Source: Pseudoalteromonas nigrifaciens (GTDB lineage: Bacteria; Pseudomonadota; Gammaproteobacteria; Enterobacterales; Alteromonadaceae). From it: 64,000 bases of DNA. Within the stretch, counting starts at the first letter, position 1. Each line of letters starts with the position of its first letter. The position numbers and the translations under genes are program-made. The stretch lies in NCBI RefSeq assembly GCF_002221505.1, contig NZ_CP011036.1:1364001-1428000 (forward strand), read 5' to 3'. Positions 1 through 7,802 of this stretch are shown one piece after another. The notes beneath the pieces are model-generated. The model made no database searches. It saw only the letters and a program-made list of their open reading frames with translations, and was not told where the DNA came from.

Positions 1-80
1 ATTCTAAGTCATGCGAGAAGCTGAATGACTATAGATTAAAACATTTAGATATCTTTTAGTTTTGTCAGTTTACTGAAAAC

Positions 81-107
81 TTGCAAACCCCCCAATCCTG
101 ATATACT
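81..107 (+). promoter_or_regulatory. Putative late phage promoter with spacer motif (copy 1)
   Basis: A TATACT -10 element lies at 102-107 and a weak TTGCAA -35 at 81-86 (15-bp spacer). The spacer carries AAACCCCCCAAT (85-96). The same 12 bases occur at 20368-20379 in front of the second late gene block, again 5-6 bp upstream of a -10-like element. Two intrinsic terminators follow within about 105 bp. By analogy with lambda pR', where the Q-binding element sits between -35 and -10, this could be an antitermination-controlled late promoter. The motif is seen directly; the role is inferred. Confidence 0.45.
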
Positions 108-124
108 ATTTTCCATGTTGAAGA

Positions 125-159
125 AATCCGCTTAGTTTATGACTGAGCGGATTTTTTTT
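125..159 (+). terminator. Intrinsic terminator just after late promoter
   Basis: Stem AATCCGCTTAGT (125-136) pairs with 142-153 (one G-T pair), followed by an uninterrupted run of Ts to 159. It begins about 10 bp after the expected start of the promoter at 81-107, so default transcripts would be only some 45 nt. Confidence 0.75.
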
Positions 160-185
160 GCTTATGCTACTTGCTATCCCAATTT

Positions 186-212
186 GCCCGATCTTTATGG
201 TCGGGCTTTTTT
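186..212 (+). terminator. Second intrinsic terminator before lysis genes
   Basis: GCCCGA (186-191) pairs with TCGGGC (201-206), followed by six Ts. It lies 23 bp before the first lysis-cassette start codon and is the second terminator between the candidate late promoter and its genes. Confidence 0.75.
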
Positions 213-235
213 ATGCGTGAAACAAAAGGCCAATC

Positions 236-661
236 ATGAAACTTTTACTTAAACGTTTTCCAACTCCCGCTGGTATCTTTGGCACATTTGGCGAACTGTA
301 TGTTGATGGCGAACTGTTTTGTTACACCGTTGAGCGTGAGTGGAAGAATAATGAAGGTTACGTGTCGTGCGTTCCTGTCGGTATTTATGACTTCTTGCCG
401 CATGAAAGTCCACGTTATGGCGACTGCTACGCACTTGAACAAGAAAAGCTAGGTGTTACTCGTTATGGTCCATCGCAAAGAACGCATGTGCTAATGCATG
501 TTGCAAACAAAGCGAGCCAATTAGCTGGCTGTATTGCACCAGGTGATGGACTTGGCAGTGTGAGCGGTGAATGGGCTGTTACTAACAGCGAAAACACGTT
601 TAATAAATTAATGGACCTGCTGAATGGTCAGTCTACAACGCTGGAGATAGTAAACGCATGA
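236..661 (+). CDS. DUF5675 family phage protein (lysis cassette)
   Basis: This 141-residue protein has the DUF5675 pattern: an N-terminal strand LLLKRFPTPAGIFGTF, the acidic CYTVERE segment, the VPVGIYDF turn, an RTHVLMH segment and the AGCIAPGDGLG loop near residue 100. DUF5675 proteins occur mostly in phages and near lysis genes; their biochemical role is not established. AAAAGG lies 9 bp upstream of the ATG. The stop overlaps the next start (ATGA), so it is probably translated together with the holin gene. A lysis-related role is inferred from position only. Confidence 0.75.
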   Translation: MKLLLKRFPTPAGIFGTFGELYVDGELFCYTVEREWKNNEGYVSCVPVGIYDFLPHESPRYGDCYALEQEKLGVTRYGPSQRTHVLMHVANKASQLAGCIAPGDGLGSVSGEWAVTNSENTFNKLMDLLNGQSTTLEIVNA

Positions 662-1149
662 GTAACATATTCACAAAGGCGATAGACTTTTTCAGCGGTG
701 GCTTAGGATCATCAGTAGTTAATGCGGTTAAAGAGTATTACCCGCCTAGCATGAGCGAGCAGGAAAAAGCAGAGCTTGATTTTCGCATTCAAAACGCTGT
801 AGACGAGAAAGCATTAAAGGGCCAAGAGCTAACGAACGAAGCGCAAGCAGAGTTTAATAATCGTATTGCAGAGCTGGAAGGCACAGCCAAAGACCTCAAA
901 ACAATACCTGTTCTTGGCCCCTTAATGCTTTTTTTGCGTGGATGCCAAAGACCAATATGGGGTTATTCAACTCTATACATGGATTTTATGATATTCAGCG
1001 GTAAATGGAGTGGGTTATCTGACGCTCAAGAGAGCGCGCTTTGGATTATTAATTTGTTAGTGCTTGGCTTTCTGTTCGGCGAAAGAGCAATAAAAAACGT
1101 TACGCCGCTTATCGAGCGCATTGTCAAAGCTAAACTAGGAAAAGCCTAA
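658..1149 (+). CDS. Holin of the 3TM family (GTA_holin_3TM-like)
   Basis: The protein has 163 residues. The N-terminal 80 residues are charged and probably helical. They are followed by a hydrophobic segment starting at TIPVLGPLMLFLRGCQRPIWGY (given in part), a second around YMDFMIFSG and a third around WIINLLVLGFLFGERAI. The 'GPxxxFxRGCQRPIWGY' type motif is typical of the three-transmembrane holin family (pfam11351). Such proteins make inner-membrane lesions that release the phage endolysin. It overlaps the DUF5675 gene by 4 bp and the next holin gene by 1 bp. No classical endolysin is visible in the window. Confidence 0.75.
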   Translation: MSNIFTKAIDFFSGGLGSSVVNAVKEYYPPSMSEQEKAELDFRIQNAVDEKALKGQELTNEAQAEFNNRIAELEGTAKDLKTIPVLGPLMLFLRGCQRPIWGYSTLYMDFMIFSGKWSGLSDAQESALWIINLLVLGFLFGERAIKNVTPLIERIVKAKLGKA

Positions 1150-1490
1150 TGCCACAAGAGACAGGTCCAATCATCAAACATTTACTGGATCTAGGACTTG
1201 GTTATGTTTGGTTTGTTTTGCTAGCTGTATGGGGTGGCACTGTGAATTACATTAACCGCCGAAAAAACGACAAGCTACCTTTTAGTATTGTTGAACTAGT
1301 TGGTGAATGGGCTGTTAGCGGTTTTGCAGGAATTATTACCGTGTTGATATGCCAAGAATTAGGTATGTCTGTAACGATAACAGCAGCCACAGCGGGTATA
1401 GCCGGTCATATGGGTGGCCGTTCAATCTTTTTGCTAGAGCGTTACTTTCAGCATCGCATTGGCATTAAGGGCAGTAACGGTGATAAGTAG
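1149..1490 (+). CDS. LydA-like phage holin
   Basis: The protein has 113 residues. Two or three hydrophobic stretches are visible: YVWFVLLAVWGGTVNYI, WAVSGFAGIITVLICQEL and the alanine/glycine-rich ITAATAGIAGHMGGRS. The ending GHxGGRxIxLLE is characteristic of LydA/phage holin family 3 proteins. It is probably a second holin or an antiholin partner of the preceding 3TM holin. Its stop (TAG) shares its last base with the GTG start of the small terminase gene, which points to one polycistronic message. Confidence 0.75.
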   Translation: MPQETGPIIKHLLDLGLGYVWFVLLAVWGGTVNYINRRKNDKLPFSIVELVGEWAVSGFAGIITVLICQELGMSVTITAATAGIAGHMGGRSIFLLERYFQHRIGIKGSNGDK

Positions 1491-2203
1491 TGTCAAAATG
1501 GGACGATTTAAGCGCGCTATTTCTAAAAGAGCATGCTGAAACTGGTATAGGGCCGCGTGAATTTTGCGAAAGTAATAGTATCAACTACGCGACAGCCAGA
1601 AGATATATAAAACTCCCTCAAGCTAACTTAAAGAAACCACCAAAAGCGAAAGAACGTAAAACCAAGGAAGGAAAGCAAAAGCCCGGTGTAAAGCCTGGTA
1701 GTAGAAACCTGCATTTAGTTAAGCATGGCGGTTACACAAAATATTTTAATAATGATGTGAATGAGCTTGTTGAAGCAACAACACTGGAAGATGAATTAGA
1801 TCTTTGCAGAGCGCGTATTCATATGGTTATGGATGCTATTCATGGCATTCAAAAGCTATTAGATGATCCCGACACTGACAATGAGGCAAGAACACGACTT
1901 TATGAGTCAATGTTTAAAGCCGAGAATGCGCTTGATAGAAACGTCCAGCGTGTTGAGTCAATAATTAAAACATTATCAAATCTTGAAACAGATACGCTGG
2001 CTCGCGGCAAGCTGATTGTAGAAACTGCTCGCATATCACAGCAAACCAAAGCGCTTGTTCATTCTACTAAGCGTGGCAAACACCAGGCAGATATTGCAGA
2101 ACATGAAGCAGTTAAAGCGCGCAAAGAAGCGGGCGGCACTAGCAAGCTCGATGATTTCATTGATAAGCGCACAGGCGGTTTAGATACCGTGGTTAGTCAG
2201 TAA
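1490..2203 (+). CDS. Phage terminase small subunit
   Basis: This 237-residue protein starts with GTG. The N-terminus (about residues 1-45) looks like a helix-turn-helix DNA-binding segment (GIGPREFCESNSINYATARRYIK) as in TerS proteins that bind the packaging site. It is followed by a lysine-rich linker (KAKERKTKEGKQKPG) and a long helical region around 90-180 that would form the oligomerisation domain. It sits directly before the large terminase gene with a TAATG overlap, the usual position. Assignment rests on the HTH and on position; sequence conservation among small terminases is weak. Confidence 0.7.
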   Translation: MSKWDDLSALFLKEHAETGIGPREFCESNSINYATARRYIKLPQANLKKPPKAKERKTKEGKQKPGVKPGSRNLHLVKHGGYTKYFNNDVNELVEATTLEDELDLCRARIHMVMDAIHGIQKLLDDPDTDNEARTRLYESMFKAENALDRNVQRVESIIKTLSNLETDTLARGKLIVETARISQQTKALVHSTKRGKHQADIAEHEAVKARKEAGGTSKLDDFIDKRTGGLDTVVSQ

Positions 2204-3936
2204 TGCAGCCCAAACTAGCTAAATACCCTAAAAGCACTTGGTTAACACCAGAAGAACGCTTTGAATTAGACGAAGTTGAGTTATTAGAGCGTTGCGAGCC
2301 ATACCTTGATTGTTGGTGGTGGCGAATAAACAACTTATACATAATTGCTAACGAAAAGGGCCAAGAGGTTTTATTTCGTTGTCGTATAGCGCAAACAGTG
2401 CTGTTTATGACGATGTGGTTTTTAAACATCATATTAAAAGCGCGTCAATTGGGGTTTAGTACAGCAATACAGGTTTTTATCCTGGACCATGCAATGTTTA
2501 ACGACAATAGGCAGTGCGGGGTAATCGCCCAGGGCAAAGACGAAGCCGGTGCAATATTTTCATCAAAGATATTATACCCCTATGAGCGGTTACCAAGTTG
2601 GTTAAAAACAGGTAAGCGCTCAGTAAAGAGTAAAACCGGCACTGGCATTAAGTTTAACAATGACTCATGGATAAGGGTTGCAGTATCGTTTCGTTCGGGA
2701 ACGCTGCAGGTTTTGCACGTATCAGAATACGGCAAGATATGCGCTAACTACCCATTGCGAGCAGACGAGGTTCAATCGGGCTCACTAAACGCGGTACATG
2801 AAGGCTCTTATATTTTTATAGAGTCAACAGCCGAAGGCGCAAGCGGTAATTTCTTTGATATGTCAGTCGATGCCATGGAGCTGTTAGCGTCAGGATTAAT
2901 GCTTGGCCCGCAAGACTTTAAATTTCATTTTTATCCTTGGTTTGATGATCCTAAGTATGTGGCCCCAGTACCGCCAGGCGGCCTAAAACTTTCAAAGGAA
3001 AAGGCTAAATACTTTAAAGCGGTTGACAAAGCTAATGGCGTAACGCTAACAGACGAGCAAATTAGCTGGTACATAGGCAAAGAGCGTAACCAAAAAGGCA
3101 AGATGAAGCAGGAATATCCATCTACACCGATGGAGGCTTTCTTAACGTCGGGCCGCAAAGTATTTGATAGCGATGATTTAATGCGTGCCGAAGGTCGATG
3201 CGTTAAGCCATTAATTGTTTATGACATTGAACCATACACCGGCAAGCTTAAAAAAATGAACGGTAAAGTTGATTTAAGCGCAAAAGGCGGCGATAAGTTG
3301 GCTCAGTCAACGCTTGGGTACCTGCTTATTTGGGAGCTACCCGACGATAACGAAGATTATGCGATCGGTGCCGATGTTGCCGAAGGATTGGAACACGGCG
3401 ATCGCAGCTCATTAGACGTTGTTGCCAGTTCGGATGGGCGACAGGTAGCACATTGGTTCGGTCTTATAGACCCTAAGCGGTTTGCACACATAAACAAGCA
3501 TATCGGACTTATGTATAACAAGGCCTACATTGGCGTTGAGCGAAACAATCACGGTCATGCAACACTTCAAGAGCTTGTTGATATTTACCCAACTAGCCGG
3601 ATTTACACGGAAGAACATATTGATCGTGAAGATACGGACGAAGAAACACGCAAGGTAGGCTGGCATACAAGCGCACAATCAAAGCCAATTCTAACCAGCG
3701 GGCTAGACGAGCTACTTACTCACGATAAGGACGGCATTGTATGGCGCGGCACAGTTAATGAGCTTAATACATTTGTTTACGACAAAAAAGGTCGGATGGG
3801 CGCGCAACCAGGCGGCTTTGATGACCAGGTAATGAGCTATGCAATTGCGCAAGAAATGCGAGTAAGAATGCCTAAGCGATTAATTAAAGACAATACACCA
3901 GCACCCCATAACCCTAACTCTTGGATGGCACGATAA
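2203..3936 (+). CDS. Phage terminase large subunit (ATPase/nuclease)
   Basis: This 577-residue DNA-packaging motor contains the adapted Walker A segment KARQLGFST (about residues 78-86), a Walker B-like LHVSEYGKI and the coupling motif IESTAEG. The C-terminal RNase H-like nuclease domain begins at YAIGADVAEGLEHGDRS and ends with the acidic DDQVMSYAIA segment. The enzyme cuts phage DNA and pumps it into the procapsid through the portal encoded immediately downstream. Length and motif order are normal for the family. Confidence 0.92.
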   Translation: MQPKLAKYPKSTWLTPEERFELDEVELLERCEPYLDCWWWRINNLYIIANEKGQEVLFRCRIAQTVLFMTMWFLNIILKARQLGFSTAIQVFILDHAMFNDNRQCGVIAQGKDEAGAIFSSKILYPYERLPSWLKTGKRSVKSKTGTGIKFNNDSWIRVAVSFRSGTLQVLHVSEYGKICANYPLRADEVQSGSLNAVHEGSYIFIESTAEGASGNFFDMSVDAMELLASGLMLGPQDFKFHFYPWFDDPKYVAPVPPGGLKLSKEKAKYFKAVDKANGVTLTDEQISWYIGKERNQKGKMKQEYPSTPMEAFLTSGRKVFDSDDLMRAEGRCVKPLIVYDIEPYTGKLKKMNGKVDLSAKGGDKLAQSTLGYLLIWELPDDNEDYAIGADVAEGLEHGDRSSLDVVASSDGRQVAHWFGLIDPKRFAHINKHIGLMYNKAYIGVERNNHGHATLQELVDIYPTSRIYTEEHIDREDTDEETRKVGWHTSAQSKPILTSGLDELLTHDKDGIVWRGTVNELNTFVYDKKGRMGAQPGGFDDQVMSYAIAQEMRVRMPKRLIKDNTPAPHNPNSWMAR

Positions 3937-3939
3937 CAG

Positions 3940-6036
3940 ATGGCTGATCACGTAAAATCAAATAAAGACGGCTTTACGCTAGATAAGCTGTTAACCCTGC
4001 TTGGCGATATTGACAGCCAACCTGATTGGCGCACGCCAGCAACTAAAGCATGCGCGTACTATGACGGCGATCAATTAAGCGAGGCGGTAAGAAAAGTATT
4101 ACGCGATCGCGGACAGCCCGAAATAGTGCATAACATGATCGGGCCTACGATTGATGGTGTGCTAGGACTTGAAGCTCGATCGCGTTCAGACCTAATGATT
4201 GTTGCCGATGATGAAAACGGTGATGATTTGGCTAAAGCATTAAATGAAAAGTTTAAAGATTCCTGGCGCTTGTCTCATGCTGATCGTGCTTGTTCAGATG
4301 CGTATGCTAGTCAATTAAAAGCTGGCATTGGCTGGGTAGAAGTTACGAAAAACCCTATTCCCTTTGCTGCGCCTTATCGTGTTAAGTTTATTCACCGCCG
4401 CGAAGTATGGTGGGATTGGAACGCACAAGAAGCTGATCGTAGTGATGCACGTTGGATGCTGCGTAAAAAATGGCTAGACCTGGACGAAGCCCTTGCAACT
4501 TTCCCTGAACACAAAGAAATTTTAAAGAACTCAGTTAATTTGTGGGAAGATTTTTACAACACGGTAGATAAAGAGCATGTAGATGATCATGCTCTTCACT
4601 CGGCATGGCACGATAGCCAAAGTTGGACACGCGGGCAAAGCGAATGGCTAGACCAAACTCGCAACCGCGTATTACTGCAAGTTATTTACTACAAAGTATG
4701 GAAACGCGCGCATGTTATTAAAATGAGCGATGGCCGCGTAATTGAATACGATAAAAACAATCAAATTCATCAAGCGGCAGTACAAAGCGGAAAGGTTACT
4801 CTTGAATACGCTGCGTTTCCTAATGTTCGTGAGGCTTGGTTTGTTGGTCCACACCGCATTATCGACAGGCCTAGTGAAGCGCCGGGCGGCATGTATAACT
4901 TAGTGCCTTTCATTGGCTACCAAAAAGATGCAAGCGGTGAACCTTATGGTTTAATCAGTCGCATGGTGCCAGCACAAGATGGTATTAACGCCCGCGTTAT
5001 ACGTCTTAACTACTTGCTGCAAGCACGAAGAGTAATAGCCGATGAAGATGCAACGCAGTTAAGTGATAAAAGACTAAAAGAAGAAATTGAAAAGCCGGAC
5101 GGTTATATACCGTTAAATCCGGAGCGTAAAAACAAGCTAAAAGCCTCTGATGCGTTAAGCATTCAAAATGATGTAGGTATAGCAGCGCAGCAATTTAACC
5201 TCATGCAAAACGATATGAAGTTAATCCAGGACACAGCCGGCGTTTACAACTCAATGCTTGGGCAGGACAGTAACGCAACAAGTGGTATCGCTATATCTAA
5301 CTTGGTTGAGCAAGGTACAACAACACTTGCCGAATTAAACGATAACTTTCATTTCTCACGTAACCGCGTAGGCGACCTGTTACTTGCTTACATCATTGAA
5401 GAGTTAAAGCCGCAAAACAACGTACAAGTAACCGCTAATCGCGACGACAAAGCTAAGCGTAAGCAGATTGTACTTAATCAACCGAATGAAAGCGGCAAGC
5501 GCGATAACGATGTAGCACGCTGGAAAGGTCACTTAGCATTAGCGCCAGTTAAAGCAACGCCAACATATCGACAGCAGCAAGCAACACTCCTAAGTAATGT
5601 AATGGCACAGATACCGCCAGAAGCACAAGCAGCAACTATGCCTATGTTCGTTGAATTGATGGACCTGCCGAATAAAGAGGAGTTTTTGGCAACGTTACGC
5701 CAGGCGTTAAACATTCCTAAGTCTCAAGAAGATATGAGCGAAGAAGAACTTGCACAAGCACAAGCACAAGCTGAAAAAGCGCAGGCTATGGAGCAACTAC
5801 AAATGCAAGAAATCCAAGGCAATATGGAAAAGCTTGCACTTGAGCGCGAACAGCTAAAAGTAAAAATACTTGAATTACAGAAGAAAACTGAAACAGAAGA
5901 AGTTAAAGACGACAAGTTGATAGCTGAAACTGAAAAGATTTTAAGCGAAGTGCGACGTAGCAATGCTGAGATAGCAGCGATGAAATCAAACGTGCAAGCA
6001 AACATTCAACAGCAACTAGACGCAATACAGGTGTAG
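3940..6036 (+). CDS. P22-type portal protein
   Basis: This 698-residue portal protein forms the dodecameric ring at the capsid vertex that binds terminase. Features typical of the P22 portal family are an N-terminal DWR...CAYYDGDQL region, PEIVHNMIGPTIDGVLGLE near residue 65 and the IGWVEV/RREVWWDW core. The last 100 residues are a long charged coiled coil (EELAQAQAQAEKAQ onward), comparable to the barrel of P22-like portals. It starts 3 bp after the terminase stop and is followed after 2 bp by the RyR-domain gene. Confidence 0.88.
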   Translation: MADHVKSNKDGFTLDKLLTLLGDIDSQPDWRTPATKACAYYDGDQLSEAVRKVLRDRGQPEIVHNMIGPTIDGVLGLEARSRSDLMIVADDENGDDLAKALNEKFKDSWRLSHADRACSDAYASQLKAGIGWVEVTKNPIPFAAPYRVKFIHRREVWWDWNAQEADRSDARWMLRKKWLDLDEALATFPEHKEILKNSVNLWEDFYNTVDKEHVDDHALHSAWHDSQSWTRGQSEWLDQTRNRVLLQVIYYKVWKRAHVIKMSDGRVIEYDKNNQIHQAAVQSGKVTLEYAAFPNVREAWFVGPHRIIDRPSEAPGGMYNLVPFIGYQKDASGEPYGLISRMVPAQDGINARVIRLNYLLQARRVIADEDATQLSDKRLKEEIEKPDGYIPLNPERKNKLKASDALSIQNDVGIAAQQFNLMQNDMKLIQDTAGVYNSMLGQDSNATSGIAISNLVEQGTTTLAELNDNFHFSRNRVGDLLLAYIIEELKPQNNVQVTANRDDKAKRKQIVLNQPNESGKRDNDVARWKGHLALAPVKATPTYRQQQATLLSNVMAQIPPEAQAATMPMFVELMDLPNKEEFLATLRQALNIPKSQEDMSEEELAQAQAQAEKAQAMEQLQMQEIQGNMEKLALEREQLKVKILELQKKTETEEVKDDKLIAETEKILSEVRRSNAEIAAMKSNVQANIQQQLDAIQV

Positions 6037-6038
6037 CG

Positions 6039-6428
6039 ATGAAACAACTAGAAAGCCTTGACCACATACCGGAAGAACATATGGAGCAGATCAAGGCCAT
6101 TGCCAAAATGTGCCACGAAGTCCACCGCGCTTACACTGCGGTAATGCGTGATCCGTTAAAGCACTGGCATGAACTTGAGCAGCAAGATAAAGACGCTGTT
6201 ATTGAACATGTAGCGTTTTTAATTTTGAACGTCGAGGCCGAAGCGAAGGCATGGCATGACGCATGGGTGGCAAAAATGATTGTTGCCGGCTGGAAGTATG
6301 GACCTAAACGCTCAATCAAAAGCAAAACGCATGAGCACCTAAAGCCATTTCATCACTTGCCAGAAAAACAGCAAGTCAAAGATGCGCTATTTCATAGCGT
6401 AGTCAAGCAAGCCATTCACGCGGGGTAA
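6039..6428 (+). CDS. RyR-domain protein of phage
   Basis: The protein has 129 residues. An IAKMCHEVHRAY segment comes near residue 20, then WHDAWVAKMIVAGWKYGP, a K/H-rich stretch THEHLKPFHHLP, and KQQVKDALFHSVV. This order (CHExxRAY, W-rich GW, HPxxxPFxxLP, KDxxFxxVV) matches the RyR repeat domain first named from ryanodine receptors and also present in many phages and bacteria. Its phage function is not known; nucleotide-ligand binding has been proposed for bacterial members. It lies between portal and scaffold genes in the head module. Confidence 0.7.
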   Translation: MKQLESLDHIPEEHMEQIKAIAKMCHEVHRAYTAVMRDPLKHWHELEQQDKDAVIEHVAFLILNVEAEAKAWHDAWVAKMIVAGWKYGPKRSIKSKTHEHLKPFHHLPEKQQVKDALFHSVVKQAIHAG

Positions 6429-6433
6429 GATAA

Positions 6434-6634
6434 ATGAGCAATAACCACGTAGAAAGAATGAAAGACGAACACAAAGAGCTAACCGTTAAGATAAAAGCAC
6501 TTAACACTTTCATTCATAGCAATGAGATATTTAAAACGCTTGATGATTTGGAGCAGGCGAGAATGATTAAACAGGCTGGATTTATGGAGGCTTACGCCGA
6601 AACGCTAGCGAGCAGAATATGGGTCAATCAATAG
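6434..6634 (+). CDS. Small helical protein, crAss001_48-related type
   Basis: This 66-residue protein resembles the small 'crAss001_48 related' family: a basic/acidic helix (RMKDEHKELTVKIKALNTFI) followed by a shorter helix ending in MEAYAETLASRIW. The pattern R-x-x-E-x-x-E-L ... L-x-x-F-I ... M-x-x-Y-x-x-x-L-x-x-R-I is recognisable. Function is unknown. It starts 5 bp after the RyR gene and is the last gene before an intrinsic terminator. Confidence 0.55.
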   Translation: MSNNHVERMKDEHKELTVKIKALNTFIHSNEIFKTLDDLEQARMIKQAGFMEAYAETLASRIWVNQ

Positions 6635-6664
6635 GCCGCATAAAACACGTACTACGCAGAAATG

Positions 6665-6696
6665 AAGCCGCTTTGTTAACTCAAGGCGGCTTTTTT
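6665..6696 (+). terminator. Intrinsic terminator inside head operon
   Basis: An 11-bp stem, AAGCCGCTTTG (6665-6675) with 6682-6692 (one G-T pair), a 6-nt loop, then six Ts. It separates the portal/RyR group from the scaffold gene. If late transcription is not antiterminated, it would reduce transcript levels entering the scaffold and capsid genes. Confidence 0.85.
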
Positions 6697-6782
6697 GTGC
6701 GATGCACAAACTCGCAGGGGCAGCGATACGCCTGAATTTTAATTTTCGTAACCATACGTTAAATGGTCGATGGGGCAATAAA

Positions 6783-7793
6783 GTGGACGAACTAGACGAG
6801 ATATTAGCAAATGGCACTGATGAAGAAATCGAGGCGGCACTAGCTGGTCTTGATATTGAGGGCGGTACTTTATTTGGTGACGAAGATGGCGAAGAAGCGC
6901 CTGTAGTAGACACCAAAGCAGACGCGCCAGCGCCAGAGTCAAAGCAGGAAGTAAGCGAAACACCAGCTAAAACAGACGTAGAAGGGGAGTCGTCAACCAA
7001 AGAGGGTGAAGCACCAGAAGGTTTTGTTGAAATTAATGGTAAGTATTACGTAGAAGCAACGGATATAAGCAGCAAGAACGGTCAGCACAGTTTACCGTAT
7101 GACGTACTTGTGCAAACGCGAGAGCGCGCAGCAGCAGCCGAAGCCGAACGCGAAAGACTAGCCACCGAAAAAGCAGAGCTTGAAAGCCAGTTTGCAGAAT
7201 CTAAACGTGTAGCCGAGCTACATAGCAGTCAGCTAAAAGAAGCTGGAATAGATCCACGTAAACTGCCAGGTGAAATGCTAAAAGATCCTGAGCTAATGAA
7301 TCGCATTAAGGACGAATACCCAGAGCTAGGCGAATTAGTTAGCGAACTTGCTAACCAAATTCAGCAGTACGGAAATAAAAGCCAACCACAAGAAGCGCCT
7401 GCACAAAACGATGTGCAAGTAGCATTTGAGCAGTCACAGCACTTAAAGCAGTGGATGAACAGTGATGCGGACAAGTGGGACATGGCACGCCTTATTGACG
7501 ACAAGCTCGCAAAAGACCCATCGTTTGCAAACAAACCAGTAGCAGAACGTTTTAAAGAAGTTGAAAAGCGCGTTCAAAGCGCGTTTGGCGAACAGCATAA
7601 GCCCAAGCCAAGCAGCAGCGGAACGTCTGCACCTATTCCAAATACCCCAACTGATTTAGGCTCGCAAGCCAACGACTCAAGCGCTAACGCAAACTTACTA
7701 GATAAAGATGCCGGTACTATCACGGATCAAATGGCAAGTATGACCGAAGCGCAAATTGAGGCGATGCTTGAGAGCGCGTCAGACTTTCTCTAG
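6783..7793 (+). CDS. Phage capsid scaffolding protein
   Basis: The protein has 336 residues from the GTG at 6783. An in-frame ATG exists at 6702, but it lies 5 bp after a terminator and has no ribosome-binding site. The GTG has GGGG 7 bp upstream and gives the typical acidic start VDELDEILANGTDEE. The protein is acidic and highly helical: a coiled-coil block RERAAAAEAERERLATEKAELE around residues 115-150 (given in part) and a disordered Q/P/S-rich tail. This composition, with the position directly before the major capsid gene, fits a scaffold that guides procapsid assembly and is then lost. Confidence 0.7.
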   Translation: MDELDEILANGTDEEIEAALAGLDIEGGTLFGDEDGEEAPVVDTKADAPAPESKQEVSETPAKTDVEGESSTKEGEAPEGFVEINGKYYVEATDISSKNGQHSLPYDVLVQTRERAAAAEAERERLATEKAELESQFAESKRVAELHSSQLKEAGIDPRKLPGEMLKDPELMNRIKDEYPELGELVSELANQIQQYGNKSQPQEAPAQNDVQVAFEQSQHLKQWMNSDADKWDMARLIDDKLAKDPSFANKPVAERFKEVEKRVQSAFGEQHKPKPSSSGTSAPIPNTPTDLGSQANDSSANANLLDKDAGTITDQMASMTEAQIEAMLESASDFL

Positions 7794-7802
7794 GAAATTA
7801 AA

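Noticed and set aside
81..93. TTGCAAAC(C/A)CCCC shared by 81-93 and 34055-34067, as possible attachment core
   Set aside because: The match has a mismatch and short length. The left copy is part of a promoter motif found again at 20368 and the right copy runs into the htpG heat-shock promoter. A prophage limited to 81-34067 would have neither integrase nor replication genes.
245..434. Reverse open frames opposite the DUF5675 gene and similar long reverse frames opposite portal, scaffold and polyvalent genes
   Set aside because: They lie fully opposite strongly supported genes, lack ribosome-binding sites and show low-complexity or repeat-like composition.
6702..6782. Extended N-terminus of the scaffold protein from ATG 6702
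   Set aside because: The ATG lies 5 bp after a terminator without a ribosome-binding site; GTG 6783 has GGGG and yields the typical acidic start.
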